Assembly: GCA_032719365.1 (NCBI GenBank)
Contig: CM064871.1
Location: forward strand, 61,950,416 to 62,014,415
Length of the DNA stretch: 64,000 nt
Origin: Prinsepia uniflora
Taxonomy: Eukaryota > Streptophyta > Magnoliopsida > Rosales > Rosaceae
Direction of reading: 5' to 3'
Below, piece by piece: positions 1 to 11,800 of the stretch (the stretch's first letter is position 1; each line of letters opens with the position of its first letter). The notes under the pieces were generated by a model. The model ran no database searches. It was not told where the DNA came from and was given only the letters and a program-made list of their open reading frames with translations. A program made the position numbers and the translations under genes.

Positions 1-267
1 TACCCAAATCCACCACCACCAACCAGCAGCACTGCCCAGAACGCTCAATCAAGCTCCACACTTGCTGCCCAACCTGTACCAGTACATCCAACCCCTATCA
101 GCACTACACAGAACAATCCAAGCACTCCACTTGCTAGCCAACCTATACCAGTGCATCCAACCCTTACCAACACAACACAGAACAATCCAAGCACCCCATC
201 TGTTGCCCATCATGTACCAGTACATCTAGCCTGTACCAAGTGGATGAGATTCAAGTCGTCTGCATAG
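1..267 (+). pseudogene. Pro/Thr-rich C-terminal end of a Mutator-like element protein (partial)
   Basis: Frame 1 is open from the window edge to a TAG at 265-267 and encodes a low-complexity Pro/Thr/Gln/Asn-rich stretch. It has about three tandem units sharing the core PVPVHPT or PIPVHPT and TQNNPSTP, and ends KWMRFKSSA. After the TAG the same frame gives GLKK and another stop. The end resembles the minus-strand tail at 32437-32545, which ends GFKSQARRKK, so the TAG may be a mutation inside the old C-terminus. It lies tail to tail with the GRF zinc-finger pseudogene at 660-1168, the same arrangement as the second element near 31.8-32.5 kb. That it belongs to a Mutator-like element is inferred from that copy and from the style of the tail; no transposase core is visible in this window. 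Confidence 0.45.
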
Positions 268-659
268 GGTTTGAAGAAATAGTTGGAAGGTAATTTAGTG
301 CTTAGCGGAAGAACTTTATTTTGCTTTGCTAACTGTTCCAAATATTGTGACCCCATTTTGCTTAGTGTTTAGTTTGCACCTAAGGACCTTAGTGGTGCTC
401 CTTTGTCTTAATGACATTGTGTTTTGTGAGGGTGGAAATTTGGTTTCATATTATCAAACTTTGATTTCTCAATGACTATGGGATGTTTCTCATTCTTAAT
501 TTCTGAACTTCCATTTAAACTATATATAAAAGGCATTGCATAATATAAACTAACTTTTACATATTTCCACAAACCACCAAACTAACTTTAACATAATACA
601 AAGCCCTAAACATAACTAATGTGCCATCCAAGTACACTTAACCTAATAGATAACTAAAG
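268..659. other. Spacer between two convergent element genes
   Basis: AT-rich sequence between the Pro-rich tail and the GRF pseudogene, probably holding both 3' untranslated regions. I see no coding potential or structured repeat. Confidence 0.4.
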
Positions 660-1168
660 TCAATGATTGAAGATGTTTCCAACTACTAACACCCAAGTAA
701 CCAAGAGTGCAATCCAAAGCTTAACCACATTCCTCTTCTCATTTAAAAATTGCTCTTCAATTCTATCAAGCTTCCTTAACAACCCCAGAATTATTGTCGC
801 CGACCTTTTGCACATTTTCGGATCAAATCACTCTAAAAAAATCATAACCCTTCTCTTGACCTCTACGTTTACCTCTACCTCTATCTTGTCCATTCAACTG
901 CAAAATAGATTAAAAATTCAAACATATCACCAACCAACTAATTCAAACATATCACCAACCAACCAAAATCCCTTTCATTATTAATACATATACATATATA
1001 TATATATATATAAAATAATAAAAAAATCAAGCTTCCATTATCACTAACTGTAGCATCTGGGCACACAACAAACATATGACCTGGGTTTTCATCCGTCTAT
1101 TACATTTTCATTCTCCCCATCTTCTCACAAAAGCATCTTATCAGCTGCATATTCGAACTCTTCTCCAT
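660..1168 (-). pseudogene. GRF-type zinc-finger protein, two exons, broken
   Basis: Read on the minus strand. A possible start at 1168-1166 is followed near 1135 by the zinc-binding CFC, then, after two stop codons, TDENPG-x-MFVVCPD, the usual C-terminal half of a GRF zinc finger (Cys-x-Cys ... T-x-x-NPG-x-x-F-x-x-C). A final exon begins after a TTTTGCAG acceptor at about 898 and reads E-stop-FDPKMCKRSATII followed by LLRKLDRIEEQFLNEKR, a coiled-coil segment, and then a hydrophobic anchor ending VVGNIFNH and TGA at 662-660. The stop before FDPKMC sits where the homologous exon at 31.8 kb has Trp (EWFDPKMC). One of the stops in the finger also sits where Trp is expected. The gene is therefore dead. 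Plant proteins with a GRF finger and a C-terminal membrane anchor are often transposon-borne; function is unknown. Confidence 0.6.
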
Positions 1169-2495
1169 ATATGAATCTCCCTTCGTAACTGCAAATTGAT
1201 TGATGATATTGGTGGCTTTGGGTTTATAAACCTTCATAAAGACCAAATTAGCAACTCCACCCCCCACCCACCCCCCCCCCTGCCCCCCCCGTTGTTGCTA
1301 ATGATAAAAAGGGGTCTTTGAATGTAGGGGCTGTTCTTATTTTACCTGAGGGGTTTGAATTGGCCCCTCCCGATCGTATTTCGCCCGAGATTAAAGAAAA
1401 GATAGGAAATCTGTCTTTTCAAAGCTATCGCCCCACTAAATTTCGATTGAATTGGGGATGATTGTGGCACACAAATATCATCCCAACTCTATTACAAAGT
1501 CTTTTGTACATGTGTGCACCACTTAATTGTCATATAGGTGCCATATAAGCTCTCTAAATACTGTTAGTAATGAAGGCTAATTTTTGGTGTCACGGCGTTG
1601 ACATGATAGACGTTCAGGAATTACATTGCTACGATTTGATTTTTCGGAGAGCAATTTTGAATAATAAACTTAAATATAACGAAGGATATATTTAAATTAA
1701 TGTAAAATATATTATATATATATATATCTCACTTTGTTCCTACTGAAATTGCACTGCATTGGACTTGGAATCTTTTTACGAAAAGTTGTGCACACTGTTT
1801 AAATATTTCATCAAATATATCTTTCAATGAGTACAAACCCAAAGGCAAATTCAAAACTAGTCGACACAAACATTTGTGCATAAAGCGGAATTTTCCTAAG
1901 GAAATTAAAAAAAAAATAACTGAATTAAGTTCTAATTGTGCGCTATACGTATATATTTCGTATCTGAAACCTGTCCTTTCTTGCATTTTCTCAGCAACCA
2001 AACACATAAAACTGTAGCCTAGTAAATTTCAAAAAAACCGTACGGAGGTGGGATGCCATTGTCAATTGTCTACACTGAAACCAAAAGAATCTCACCACAC
2101 GAACGCTGTGCCCATCGGCCGTTTTGGTGGATCACAACTACTTGCTTGCTCATATCTAATTAATTTAACTTTTTTAATTGAAAATTTGTATGAGCTTCGA
2201 TTTTTCCCAAGTCCACAACCTTGACCCCGTCGACACCGCCGAGCATGTCATTCCAAATCACTACCATCTAATAGTCCTCCACGTGGCACCAAACCCGCTT
2301 CCACATCCCATGCCGGTGCTGCCACTTAATAATAAATATAAACATAATTAACATAATCCTTAATTAGTCATTGTATTAATCAATTATTGTTGTCATTGTA
2401 TTTTGGACATGCTGTTTTAATGTGAACTAGGTTTAAATTGGTGCACGTAGCATGAGTTAGTGAGGGACGGCCTCTGCCTCAATCCTTATACTTCC
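1169..2495. other. Non-coding flank
   Basis: No gene is supported. The stretch contains a C-rich run at about 1258-1290, an AT dinucleotide run near 1711-1726, and AT-rich sequence. The first part probably belongs to the Mutator-like element whose GRF gene lies at 660-1168, but I could not find its terminal repeat. The last few hundred bases are the upstream region of the DUF4228 gene. Confidence 0.35.
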
Positions 2496-2505
2496 AAATA
2501 AATAG
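2496..2505 (+). promoter_or_regulatory. TATA-like element upstream of the DUF4228 gene
   Basis: AAATAAATAG lies about 250 bases before the ATG at 2753. A CT-rich leader (repeated CTTCTC at 2706-2740) follows, which is common in plant 5' untranslated regions. Placement only; the transcription start is not visible. Confidence 0.3.
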
Positions 2506-2752
2506 AGGATTATAGGAAATTAATTTCGCTTTCCGACCACCATCCTCGACTAAGAAACCCTTTTTAAGCCTATTTAACCCAATTTCTCAGTACTTATATG
2601 TTAATGTTTGTGGTGTGGGGTTTCAGTGTTATGGGCTCAGCTGTATAGAAAGTGATTTGTGCTTCTGCCTATTCGATCTACTTCATCTTCTCTGCCTTAT
2701 CTCTACTTCCTTCTTCTTCTCCTTCTCCTTCTCCTTCTTGAGAATTTTAGAA

Positions 2753-3552
2753 ATGGGAAATTGTCAGGCGATTGATGCAGCAGCGCTGGTGATACAGCAT
2801 CCAAGTGGGAAGATAGAGAGGATGTATTGGCCTATAAGCGCCAGTGAGGTCATGAGACTGAACCCTGGTCACTATGTCTCTTTGATTATTCCATTACCGC
2901 TTTCTTCGTCTGACGATCAAGATCATCATCAAGCTCATCAAGAACAGGTGGTAGAGCATCAAGACCACAACAAAACAGTGCGTTTCACTCGTGTTAAGCT
3001 CCTTAGACCCAATGAAACTCTCGCTCTTGGTCATGCCTATCGCCTCGTCACGACTCAAGGTATGAATGGACGAGTTCAAGATTTATGGGTTTAAAGGGTC
3101 TCTGTCTAAGTGTCAACAGTGTTTGATTAATATTTGTGTTTATTTCGTGGTTTTAGAGGTTATGAAGGTGTTGAGAGCAAAGAAATACGCAAAGACGAAG
3201 AAACAGCAGCTGGAAACGCTCGAGAAGTTGCAGGCAGGGGACAAACAGAGATCATCAGGTTGCGAGGAGGAAGAAGGGAAGTCAGATCAGAACAATATCA
3301 ACCATGTATGTAGTTTCTAACATTGGAACAAAATAAACAATCCAATCAATGATTTTGAACTATTTGTGGTCATACTCTGAAATCCTAATGATTTCGCCGC
3401 CATGTAAATAATTTCAGGCGACGAAGCGTGAGCGCCACCGATCAAGGACGATGACGTCATCATCCAATGCTGCTGCTGCAGCTGCGGCGGAGGCCCTGAG
3501 GTCGAAATCGTGGCGGCCCTCATTACAGAGCATCTCTGAAGGTGTAAGCTGA
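2753..3552 (+). CDS. PADRE / DUF4228 domain protein, three exons
   Basis: Exons 2753-3059, 3157-3305 and 3418-3552 give a protein of 196 residues. All junctions are GT-AG (AAG|GTATGA, TTTTAG|AG, CAT|GTATGT, TTTCAG|GCG) and the frame is kept throughout. The ATG at 2753 was chosen over the upstream one at 2615 because the family starts MGNC, which also gives an N-myristoylation signal (Gly2). The conserved core is ALVIQHPSGKIERMYWPISA with VMRLNPGHYVSLI near residues 13-50, then a His/Gln-rich acidic insertion, VRFTRVKLLRPNETLALGHAY and RLVTTQEV. The middle exon is Lys-rich (VLRAKKYAKTKKQQLE). The tail has an Ala run and SWRPSLQSISEG, typical of the family. PADRE proteins are small, plant-specific and often stress- or pathogen-responsive; biochemical role unknown. 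This is the best-preserved gene in the window. Confidence 0.88.
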
Positions 3553-3882
3553 TGAGAGTGGCCGGCTCTGGCTCCTTGAGTTTCATCATTTCCTGGAGAG
3601 TGGAAAAATAGATTTTGTCCCAAAATTCATGGAGTTGGGTTCTAAAAATTTTTCTAATCCAATGTCAACCACAGCCCCCAAATTCAACCTATGTTTAAAG
3701 CAATAAGATTAAGACACCATCATGCATAGCAACATAACAAAAGAAGGAAAAAAAAAAAAATCAACCTGACATTGTATTGGAAGTGTGAGTTTCTTGATAA
3801 AATCAGGTCTTCCCCTTCTTTTTGGGTTTCCATGTAAACAATCTGGAGAAATACAAAATAGTTCCATCGATTTTGAATCTAA

Positions 3883-6011
3883 CTAGGGTAATTTTGAGTG
3901 CCAAATTTCCTAGTCTCGGTCGACGTAGCTTTGTGCCCAGAACAGAGATGCCCTTGCAGCCAGAGGCGCTCCTGGGAGTTCCCTCTCCTTGAGAGCAACC
4001 AACATAGCAGTGAAAGGCTCCACCAATAATGTCCCAGGCCCTCCATACTCTTTGAGCAAAAATTCACTGAATATCTGGTTTGCATTTATCAGAAAATGGT
4101 TAAGCTAGGAAAAATTCTAATAATTCAAATGGCGATACAATAAAAAGTTGAGCTTCATGCACCACATATTGAAGGTGGTAATAAGGGAAAACATTTGCCA
4201 GCGTGAGGGCAAAACGTGCATAGAAAGTAAGAAGTATTTGATTGAAGTTGTCTGGAAAAACAGTTCATTTGAGGCCAGGTCAGATGTTTGTCTTGGTGCT
4301 CAATTATTGTACTGTTTCCAGGTCAAGCAAAGCTCACGAATCAACATAGAAAACGAAAGGAAACAAATGAATACTGATTCACACATACCGTGGTGGTGGC
4401 TCATACCAGAAAAAAAAAAAAGAGTGCATTATTAGACCACAATTATGAGTTTCTATTATGAGTTATTTGAATAGCTTTATACACTCAATTTCAATCTTAA
4501 TGGAAAATTTGGAACAAATCGAAAAGGAAAATCTTTATGGAAAATCCTCAATCTCAAGTATCAAGAAGGTCCTTTCTTTTCCTGATTTTCCTTCCACCAT
4601 TTAAGCTACTTAGAGAGCCACATCTATGATCTATGAACTAATGTCCACCTTAATGTCCACCTATGAAACTCGGCCAGTAGGTGATCTTAATAAAAAATAA
4701 AAAATAAATGTGCTTAGAAAGAGACTATATCCAGGCATCCAGCCAATAACCCATGAAAAACCTGCATGCAACAGGACGCGAAGGATGGCAATATTCTAAG
4801 CCAAACACGCATTTCCATCTGTGACAAGCAAGGTAGAGCGCTGTTATTGTCTTAGAATACCGGATATCCTCATCATTCTCATTGCACGCAAGTTTTTCGG
4901 GCTTAGCTTCCACGGCCATCCAAGAGTGCAAAATGGCACTAAAATGGAGGGGGGTGGGAGTAGATCAATGACTTCAATAGCCATACTTCTGAATGGTATA
5001 GACTCCTGAAACCTAGGCAAGTTTTTCCCCTACGCGGGAGCGGTTGTTTGTACTAAATGGTATTTTTTTTATTTTATTTTTCAGAACATGATTTGGCAAA
5101 ATAGGTGACTACAAGTCTACACCTATGTGAGTCAGAAATCAAATCCAACACACAAAACACCATGAATGCGAGGACCATGAGTCCATGACCATGTGTCACA
5201 CTGGCAATATATTTTCGGTCACCATAAATCCAGGATAATAAATGCAAACCAAACTTGAAGAAACCAGGGTCAGGTCTTTATTAGATTTAACATTTGATGC
5301 AAAATTCAAATAATCCCATTGCCGTCACTAGTGACTACAACACAAAACAATAGCTCGCAACTTTGAATTAACAAATACCAACAAAGTTCCTGGCCTTTAT
5401 TTAACTTAAACACAAAGACAAAGTCATTAATCTTTCAAATATTTCCCCGACTTCTCATCATATGGGCCAGTCTGAAGTTTAAGCCCATTACTTTTGGCCC
5501 AGGCCTGCTACTATTAGATGGGCCAATTAAATTTGCATCTGAATTTGGATATGGGGAAAGACATACCTGGACACAAATGTCTATGACAGTAAGGAAGTCA
5601 TCCCCAAACGTCTCCTTCTCCTTCAACAGTTTCCTGGAAAGCTCAGCACGGAACTTTTGGGTCTCCTGCAACCACAAGGCCCCAACAGCAACAACCAAGT
5701 CAACCTAATCACGCAAACATGCATGCAATTTCAAACTCAAAAAAAAGGAAGAAACAATATGGACAAATTTTCAGCTACACTTACAGATTTTGCAAATTGG
5801 GGAACTGGGTCGGGGTAGACGTAGTTTTGGGGTACCTTCGTGGCTCGTGGTGGTGTTATGGTGGCTCTTGGCCGCGTGTGATGGCGTTTCTGGATATGGG
5901 TTTTATTGGTGAACGTAGAATATCAATATGGATGGTCGAGATTGGTATTTTGGAGGGAGTGAGAGATGGGCTGAAAATGAGAGGGCCACAACAGGGAATA
6001 AGGAGCGCCAT
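3883..6011 (-). pseudogene. PRIN2-like: PRIN2-like chloroplast protein gene, three exons, broken
   Basis: Exon 1 runs 6011-5785, exon 2 5665-5567 and exon 3 from 4074; introns are GT-AG. Exon 1 starts MALLIPCCGPLIFSPS, a Ser/Thr-rich hydrophobic leader like a plastid transit peptide. The mature part reads YVYPDPVPQF, ETQKFRAELSRKL, KEKETFGDDFLTVIDICV, then EYGGPGTLLVEPF and ALKERELPGAPLAARASLF. This is the pattern I associate with PLASTID REDOX INSENSITIVE 2, a nucleoid factor supporting plastid-encoded RNA polymerase; the name is from memory of the family. Two lesions are seen. The leader frame ends in a stop near 5856 and the mature frame resumes shifted by one base. A TAG at 3912-3910 stands where Trp is expected (SYVDRD-stop-EIWHSKLP), with the next stop at 3885-3883. 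Loss of about eight residues might be tolerated; the frameshift would not be, unless it is an assembly error. Intron 2 is about 1.5 kb and holds nothing else I recognise. Confidence 0.68.
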
Positions 6012-6559
6012 TGGCATAAACGCACGCGGATCGACGCTAAGATAGCATCTGCGCTCACTGTGGGAGTGTGGCATCCCAACCAAGTTAAAAGGCTGCAATG
6101 TCATGTAAATTGGGCCGGCTATTAATTGAAGTTATGAATATGGGCCTCAATGTTGTCCACCAATGCCGCTAATTTCTTTCTTATTTTTGTATCGATTTAA
6201 ACCTTATTTTCGTATCCACGACATGGCACGAAGCAATATGGCGTTTCAAAAAATCTTCAAAAATTAGAATTTGATGGTTAAAATGTTATACATTTTTTTA
6301 TACCCTAATAATTTTAAATAATATAATATTTTTCTAGTTAAAATTACAATATATACTTTAGTACACTTGATATTCAGGCATAATATTCTTAAACTTCCTT
6401 GTCGGGATCGTGATCGTGGAACTCATTGGAGAAGTATGCAAGCTGCTTCTCTGAGTAGTACATGACATATATGATATCGTATTCTCGTATCTCACACGTA
6501 TCGTATCATACTCGTATACGTGATAGTTTCTCTATACAAAAATTGAAGTAGCCATATAT
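6012..6559. other. Non-coding, AT-rich
   Basis: Upstream of the PRIN2-like gene. No coding sequence or clear promoter signal was recognised. Short repeats of TCGTAT/CGTATC occur near 6475-6520. Confidence 0.35.
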
Positions 6560-6847
6560 CACTACAAGAAAATTGGTCATTGGACACAAATTTTTTAGTC
6601 ACAAATATTTTTGTGTGTCCTTTAATAATTAATAAATACAAATATTTCATATTTGTTGCCACTTTAAAAAAGACACAATTATTTTTGTACAATAATTTTA
6701 TTAATGCACACCGACATAATTATTTGTGACTATTACTTTATAACTAAACCACACTTATTTATGGGTGTTCTATTTCTCATCTATTCAAAACCCTAATTTC
6801 TAAATTTCCCCCCTCATTATGGCTGTGAAAATATTAAATAACTTATA

Positions 6848-7425
6848 AGACACAAATATTTGTGTCCTTCGATCTATCCCATTTGAGATAGGTGCAATGC
6901 TTTTACATATAAGACACAAATAATTGTGTCATTTATAATAAATAAATCAAATGTACTGAGTTTACTCTCCTCTTCCAATCCGCCAAAATTTTTTGAAATC
7001 CATCCTCAAGAAAAGTGTTGTACTTCAACTTATAAGATATAAATATTTGTGTCTTTAAATTATCCATTCTCTGAAAAGGTATGTTGCTTCAATTTATATG
7101 ACACAAATATTTGTGTCATTTATAATAAATAAACTAAATGTACTGATTTTTCCCTTCTCTTCCAATCCTCCACAAGTTTTTGAAATCCCTCCCTGGGAGA
7201 AAGTGTTGTACTTCAACTTATAAGACACAAATATTTGTGGCCTTTATAATAAATAAACTAAATATACTGATTTTTCCCTCCCTTTCCAATCCGCCAAATG
7301 TTTTTGAAATCCCTCCTCGAGAATGGTGTCGTATTTCAGCTTATAAGACACAAATATTTGTGTCTTAATTATCCATTCTCAAGAAAGGTGCTTCAATTTA
7401 TAAGACACAATATTTGTGTCTTTAA
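6848..7425. repeat. Subterminal palindrome array of the CACTA element
   Basis: The perfect 18-bp palindrome GACACAAATATTTGTGTC, or versions with one or two changes, recurs at about 6850, 6912, 7097, 7223, 7346 and 7402. Inverted or single copies also occur near the right end (about 8655-8820, for example 8774). Spacing is about 60-120 bases. Each copy is followed by similar AT-rich text, so the whole unit is duplicated. Confidence 0.75.
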
Positions 7426-8291
7426 ATTGTTATTCTTTCTCAAGAAAGGTGCATTGCTTCAATTGATCTCTTTGTGAGTTTTCATACTACTCACTTATGC
7501 CTTGAGACTTATGTTTTGTTTTTGTTTTTCCACTCTTTTCCTTATCCTTATATTGTAGAAATACCCATAATTTGGTTCCAATTTTTGCTAATCTGTTCTC
7601 TCTTTTGAGACTAGGTTGGAGCATCACCCGCTTCTTAGAAATGCCGAGAAGAATTTTTCTCCCATCAAATAAAGAGTAAAGATCCTCCTAAGATAAGGTT
7701 GGTATATGTTTGTATCAGTTCTTTATTATTAAGGAATATTTATGTTGTCCTTATAGATGTTGGATAACATACCATTTACTTGTTGGAAACTGTAGGTTTC
7801 CAAATGTTTGGGGTTTGAGTGCCACACCCTCATATCAGTCTTATTGGCTTTGCATGTGTTTGCATGTTGGCATCTTAGCTCAAAGGAAAAAGGTTTCGGG
7901 TGTGGCCGCCTAGAGCATGAGGGAAACGATGAAGGCTTTGATTGGCTTCTTCTCATCTTTGGGGATGCTGGGATTGTCGGAATAGAAATTGGGGACCCGT
8001 CAAGCCTTGAGGTAAATTTTGAAGTTGACTGAAGAAAACCATTGGATCTCATCATCGAAAGCATGGCTTGTGGGCTCTGTTATGATATGGAGGACGTCAA
8101 GGGCATAATTAGGGTGGAGAGAAGCCTCAGAAAGTGAAGCCTCAGTGCAAAAGGAATAATTATTAGTGTTTGGTCACTTTCAGCTTGTGGGAGGAGTTCC
8201 TAAGCATCATCTAATCCTTGTTTATTTTAGTGTTTATCTAGAAAAAATAGTCGCTATTATAGACGTGACAATTGAAACATTTTAACTATAA

Positions 8292-8357
8292 GAGGAACGG
8301 TTGAGTGTTGATGATGCATTAAAACATCCGTACTTCCAGCCTCCAGTCTCCTCCTAG
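8292..8357 (+). pseudogene. Protein-kinase C-lobe fragment inside the CACTA element
   Basis: An AG-ended boundary is followed by EERLSVDDALKHPYFQPP, VSS and TAG. The pattern R-(L/I)-S/T-x-x-x-AL-x-HPYF is the end of the catalytic domain of MAP-kinase-like, CDK-like and CK2-like Ser/Thr kinases. Nothing else of a kinase was recognised nearby, so this looks like a captured terminal exon. Which kinase group it came from cannot be told from 21 residues. Confidence 0.45.
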
Positions 8358-8895
8358 GGAATGAGTTCATATTACTCACTTACGCCTTAAGACTCATGTT
8401 TTGTTTTTTTTTCCTCTCTGTGTGGGGTTTCATACTACTCACTTATATATGCCATGGGAATTTTTTGGTCAGGTCTGCGAAATTGAAGCAGAGCAAGCTT
8501 GTTGCTCGACGCGAGTCTACGAGAAAGAAGATGAATTCATGCTACAATAATTGTATATTGTAGTACAATTTTTTTATTTAAAAATTACAATAGAGGACAC
8601 AATAATATATTTGTGTTTATGCATGTACAAAATAGGTGCGCCCATTGTCACAAAAAAGACACATAACATCAGTGTCCTTTGATCTTTAATAATTGGCCAC
8701 AAACATTTTATTTGTGTCCTTTGATCAAAAGGCAGCAGCACGGGTAAATATTAGTAGCTGCAGCGTGTCCTTTATTATAGGACACAAATATTTGTGTTTA
8801 TAGAGTCAAACGACACATATAATTATTAGTGTACTAAACCTTTTTTTTTGTAGTGCATTTACATTCAAATAAATAAGAAAATAATTACATAGAAT

Positions 8896-11800
8896 GTCAA
8901 GACCCGACCCTTCTCGGTCAAGGGATAGATGTATGTACCTTGTAAGGATATGACCTAAGTGGTTGTAGTCTGGTCAAGGGATAGATGTATGTACCTTGTA
9001 CATGGTTTGGGGTACGATACTTTGCAGACTTGTGGTGGCCGGGGTTGATGTGAATCCCGGGAGAACTAGGCGTTCTTCCCTGTGGACACGTTGATGTGTC
9101 ATTTTGAGTGCTGTCATTTGGCGAGGTGTTTTTGGGTAGCATAGAACAAGGATTGTCGATGTTAGCTAAACCCTCAGGATTTTTACTTTTCCCTTACCTG
9201 GTTTGGGATCGACCATATTGGTCTATGGGTCGAGTACTGGGGTCCAGCTGTAGGATCTTGCTTGGTGTACGATGTGCTGTATCGTAATGGACGAGGGTAC
9301 TTGATACCTAGTGACGGTACATGGGATGTACCAGTGACGTGTCGATAAACGTGTTGGTGCTTGGCTTAGTTCCAATACCATTGGTTTTGGTTGTGAACGT
9401 GAACTGGACATTGAACACGATGCACTGGGCAGAGTGGTTCTGATGCATTCAGTGATTGTTTGAGCAGGTGCTCTTAGCCATGGTTGGCTAGAGTAACTCT
9501 AGTGTTGAGTTGTGTGATCACTGCTAGGCTGGTGTTCAACGTGTTCCAGTTACACCGTCTGATTGAGTGTGATGACGGTATGCGTATACTTAGGACGAGT
9601 GAGTTGGTGGTTAGTGTGACCGCAAGTTGCTTTGCGGCGAGGTATTATCATGTCGTGACCTTACCAGCATCTGAGATCGCTGAAGGGGGGGGGGGGGGGT
9701 GACAGTTGTGGTTACTAAGGTTAATATTTGTTACAAGAATGCGGATGCCCTGTGTGGCGAGATCATGTTGTTGAGCTTGTGCTACATTGTCGAACATTGT
9801 TATACGTTGTGTTGTCACTGATTTGTCGATGATTGGGGCTTTACAAGGGCGGTAAAGCTTAGTGGTGACAGATTGGCTAGTAGTGGCGGCATGGACTGAC
9901 AAGTGAGTTTTGGGTGACTCTCTATGAGAGCGGAAGTCAGGGCACATTAGTGATTACGAGGAGCCGTCAAGCTGAAAGAGTCAGCTTAATGGTGACATTG
10001 CCAATTTCGGTGATCAATTTCACTCGAGGTGGTCGAGTGTAGTCAATACGACGTGCATCTGTGATGTGACGTCTGAGTGCAGACGAGTTCTGGTTGGCTA
10101 GTGGGCGTACAGGTGTACACATGTTGTGAGGCCCATTTGTTTTCCACGAGGTAGTTGTGGAATATGGATAGTTGGAATTTCGGGGACGAAATTATTTAAG
10201 GAGGGAAGGTTGTAATGACCCGTCCCGAGTGTCGGGATTGAATATTAATAAATTATGATTTAGAATGACTAATCGGGGATTAGTTGAGTGAAATCGGACG
10301 AATTGTGCAAAATGACCGTTTTGCCTCTAGCGTGGGAAAAATGTTGACTTTTAGTTCGGGCGGCCAAACGGACTTTGATCGATGACTGTGACATAGTTCG
10401 GGACGTCACGAGTTCATAGACAGGTGGCACGTTCGATTCCGACATTCGAGGAAAAAGTTATGACGTTCGGAAGTTCGAGGGCATTTTCGTAATTTGGCTA
10501 AAAAGGGGTCAAATGTTGACTTTTGACCCGGGAAGTCCAATGGACGAGGGCCAAGAACGGTTACGTAGGTCGAGTCGATACGAATTCATAGACAGGCTGC
10601 ACGCCGAAATCGGAGATTCGACGACGAAGTTGTGGTCACGGGAGCGAAATCGATTAACCGAACGAACCGGGATTTCGATTAAAATATTATTAAATAGTGA
10701 ATAGTGATCAGAGTTTGTGAACACTTGGATGAGTGACAAGTGTCACCCATCCCTTGTTTTGAGGCCCTAAATTGTGGAACATGTTTCCCATTAATCCATT
10801 TTTTTTAATCATTCCTTATCATGCATTCTTCATCATCCGTCATCTTCATTTCTTCATTTATTTTCTTCAAAACCATATACCTCAATCCTACACAAACACC
10901 TCTCAATCATCATCCATTGCTTATGACCCGTGAACGAAAGTTGGAGAGGATGTTGAGACGAACCCAATGGTGGCCACGGTAAGGACCGTTGTGCACGGTG
11001 GCCGGAATTTTGGAAGGTAAAACCGTAGGATTCAAATTTTGGGTTTTTGATTTTGATGGTGTTGATCGATTCTAAGCTTAGGATGATGTTCTTTGAGCTC
11101 TCACGAGCTTGTAGGTGCAATTTGGGACGAATTTGGACGTTGGAGGTGAACGGAATGATGATTGGAAATCTGGCCGAAACTTTGATTGGCCATAACTTAA
11201 AATCCAGGTACTTTCTGAATTTTCTGGGTTGATATTTGGAATCCTTGGCTCGAGTAGATGGATTTACATAGGTAGAACATCGAATTTGGTTGAGAAACGA
11301 GTGAGATATCGAAGTTTGAAGTTTGGGGCATCAATGGAGTTTTCCGGCGAGAAATTCCGGCGAGTTGCCGTCGAGTTGACTCGGTCTCCGGAGAGTTGAC
11401 TCGTTGACCGGCGATTTGACTCGCTGACTCTGACCCGTTGACTTTTGACCGTTGACTTACTGTTCATGATGATGTCAGCGTTGACTTTGATGACATCAGT
11501 GTTGACTTTTTGGTCACCATTTGACTAAAACTTTGACCCGCTTTGGGGGCTTGTGGGAGCGTATTTTTAGGTGGGACCAGGACTATTCTAAGGGTTTCGA
11601 CGATCCGGATCCAATGGCGGTGGTTTTGGGTCGATCAGAGATCGTTAAGTTGGTCAAATCGAGGGTTTTCACCTCGGGAAACGTGTATGGGACACGTTGA
11701 CCTTTCCGGAAAAATTTAGGGTTCTTAATATGGACTTGTATAGGTTAGTAGTAACCTTTGGATATGATTTGGACAGGTCAGGATGACCCGAAGAGGTTGG

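Larger units (their letters stand above)
6560..8855. mobile_element. CACTA-type DNA transposon, non-autonomous
   Basis: The left end is CACTACAAGAAAATT at 6560 and the right end, read inverted, is CACTACAAAAAAAAA ending at 8855, the signature terminal repeat of plant En/Spm (CACTA) elements. The flanking triplets are TAT (left) and CAT (right), so the expected 3-bp target duplication is imperfect. At 2.3 kb it is too short for a full transposase, and no transposase motif was found. Subterminal regions are packed with an 18-bp palindrome (see separate entry), as expected for transposase-binding repeats. The middle carries unrelated sequence including a kinase-like scrap, suggesting a gene-fragment-carrying derivative. 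Confidence 0.75.

Noticed and set aside
1729..2007. 92-residue minus-strand ORF upstream of the DUF4228 gene
   Set aside because: No recognisable motif, isolated, AT-rich.
7180..7368. Small coding gene in the CACTA subterminal region
   Set aside because: The ORF simply reads through the palindrome repeats.
6557..8858. Three-base target duplication for the CACTA element
   Set aside because: Flanks read TAT and CAT, only two of three bases equal, so it is not claimed.
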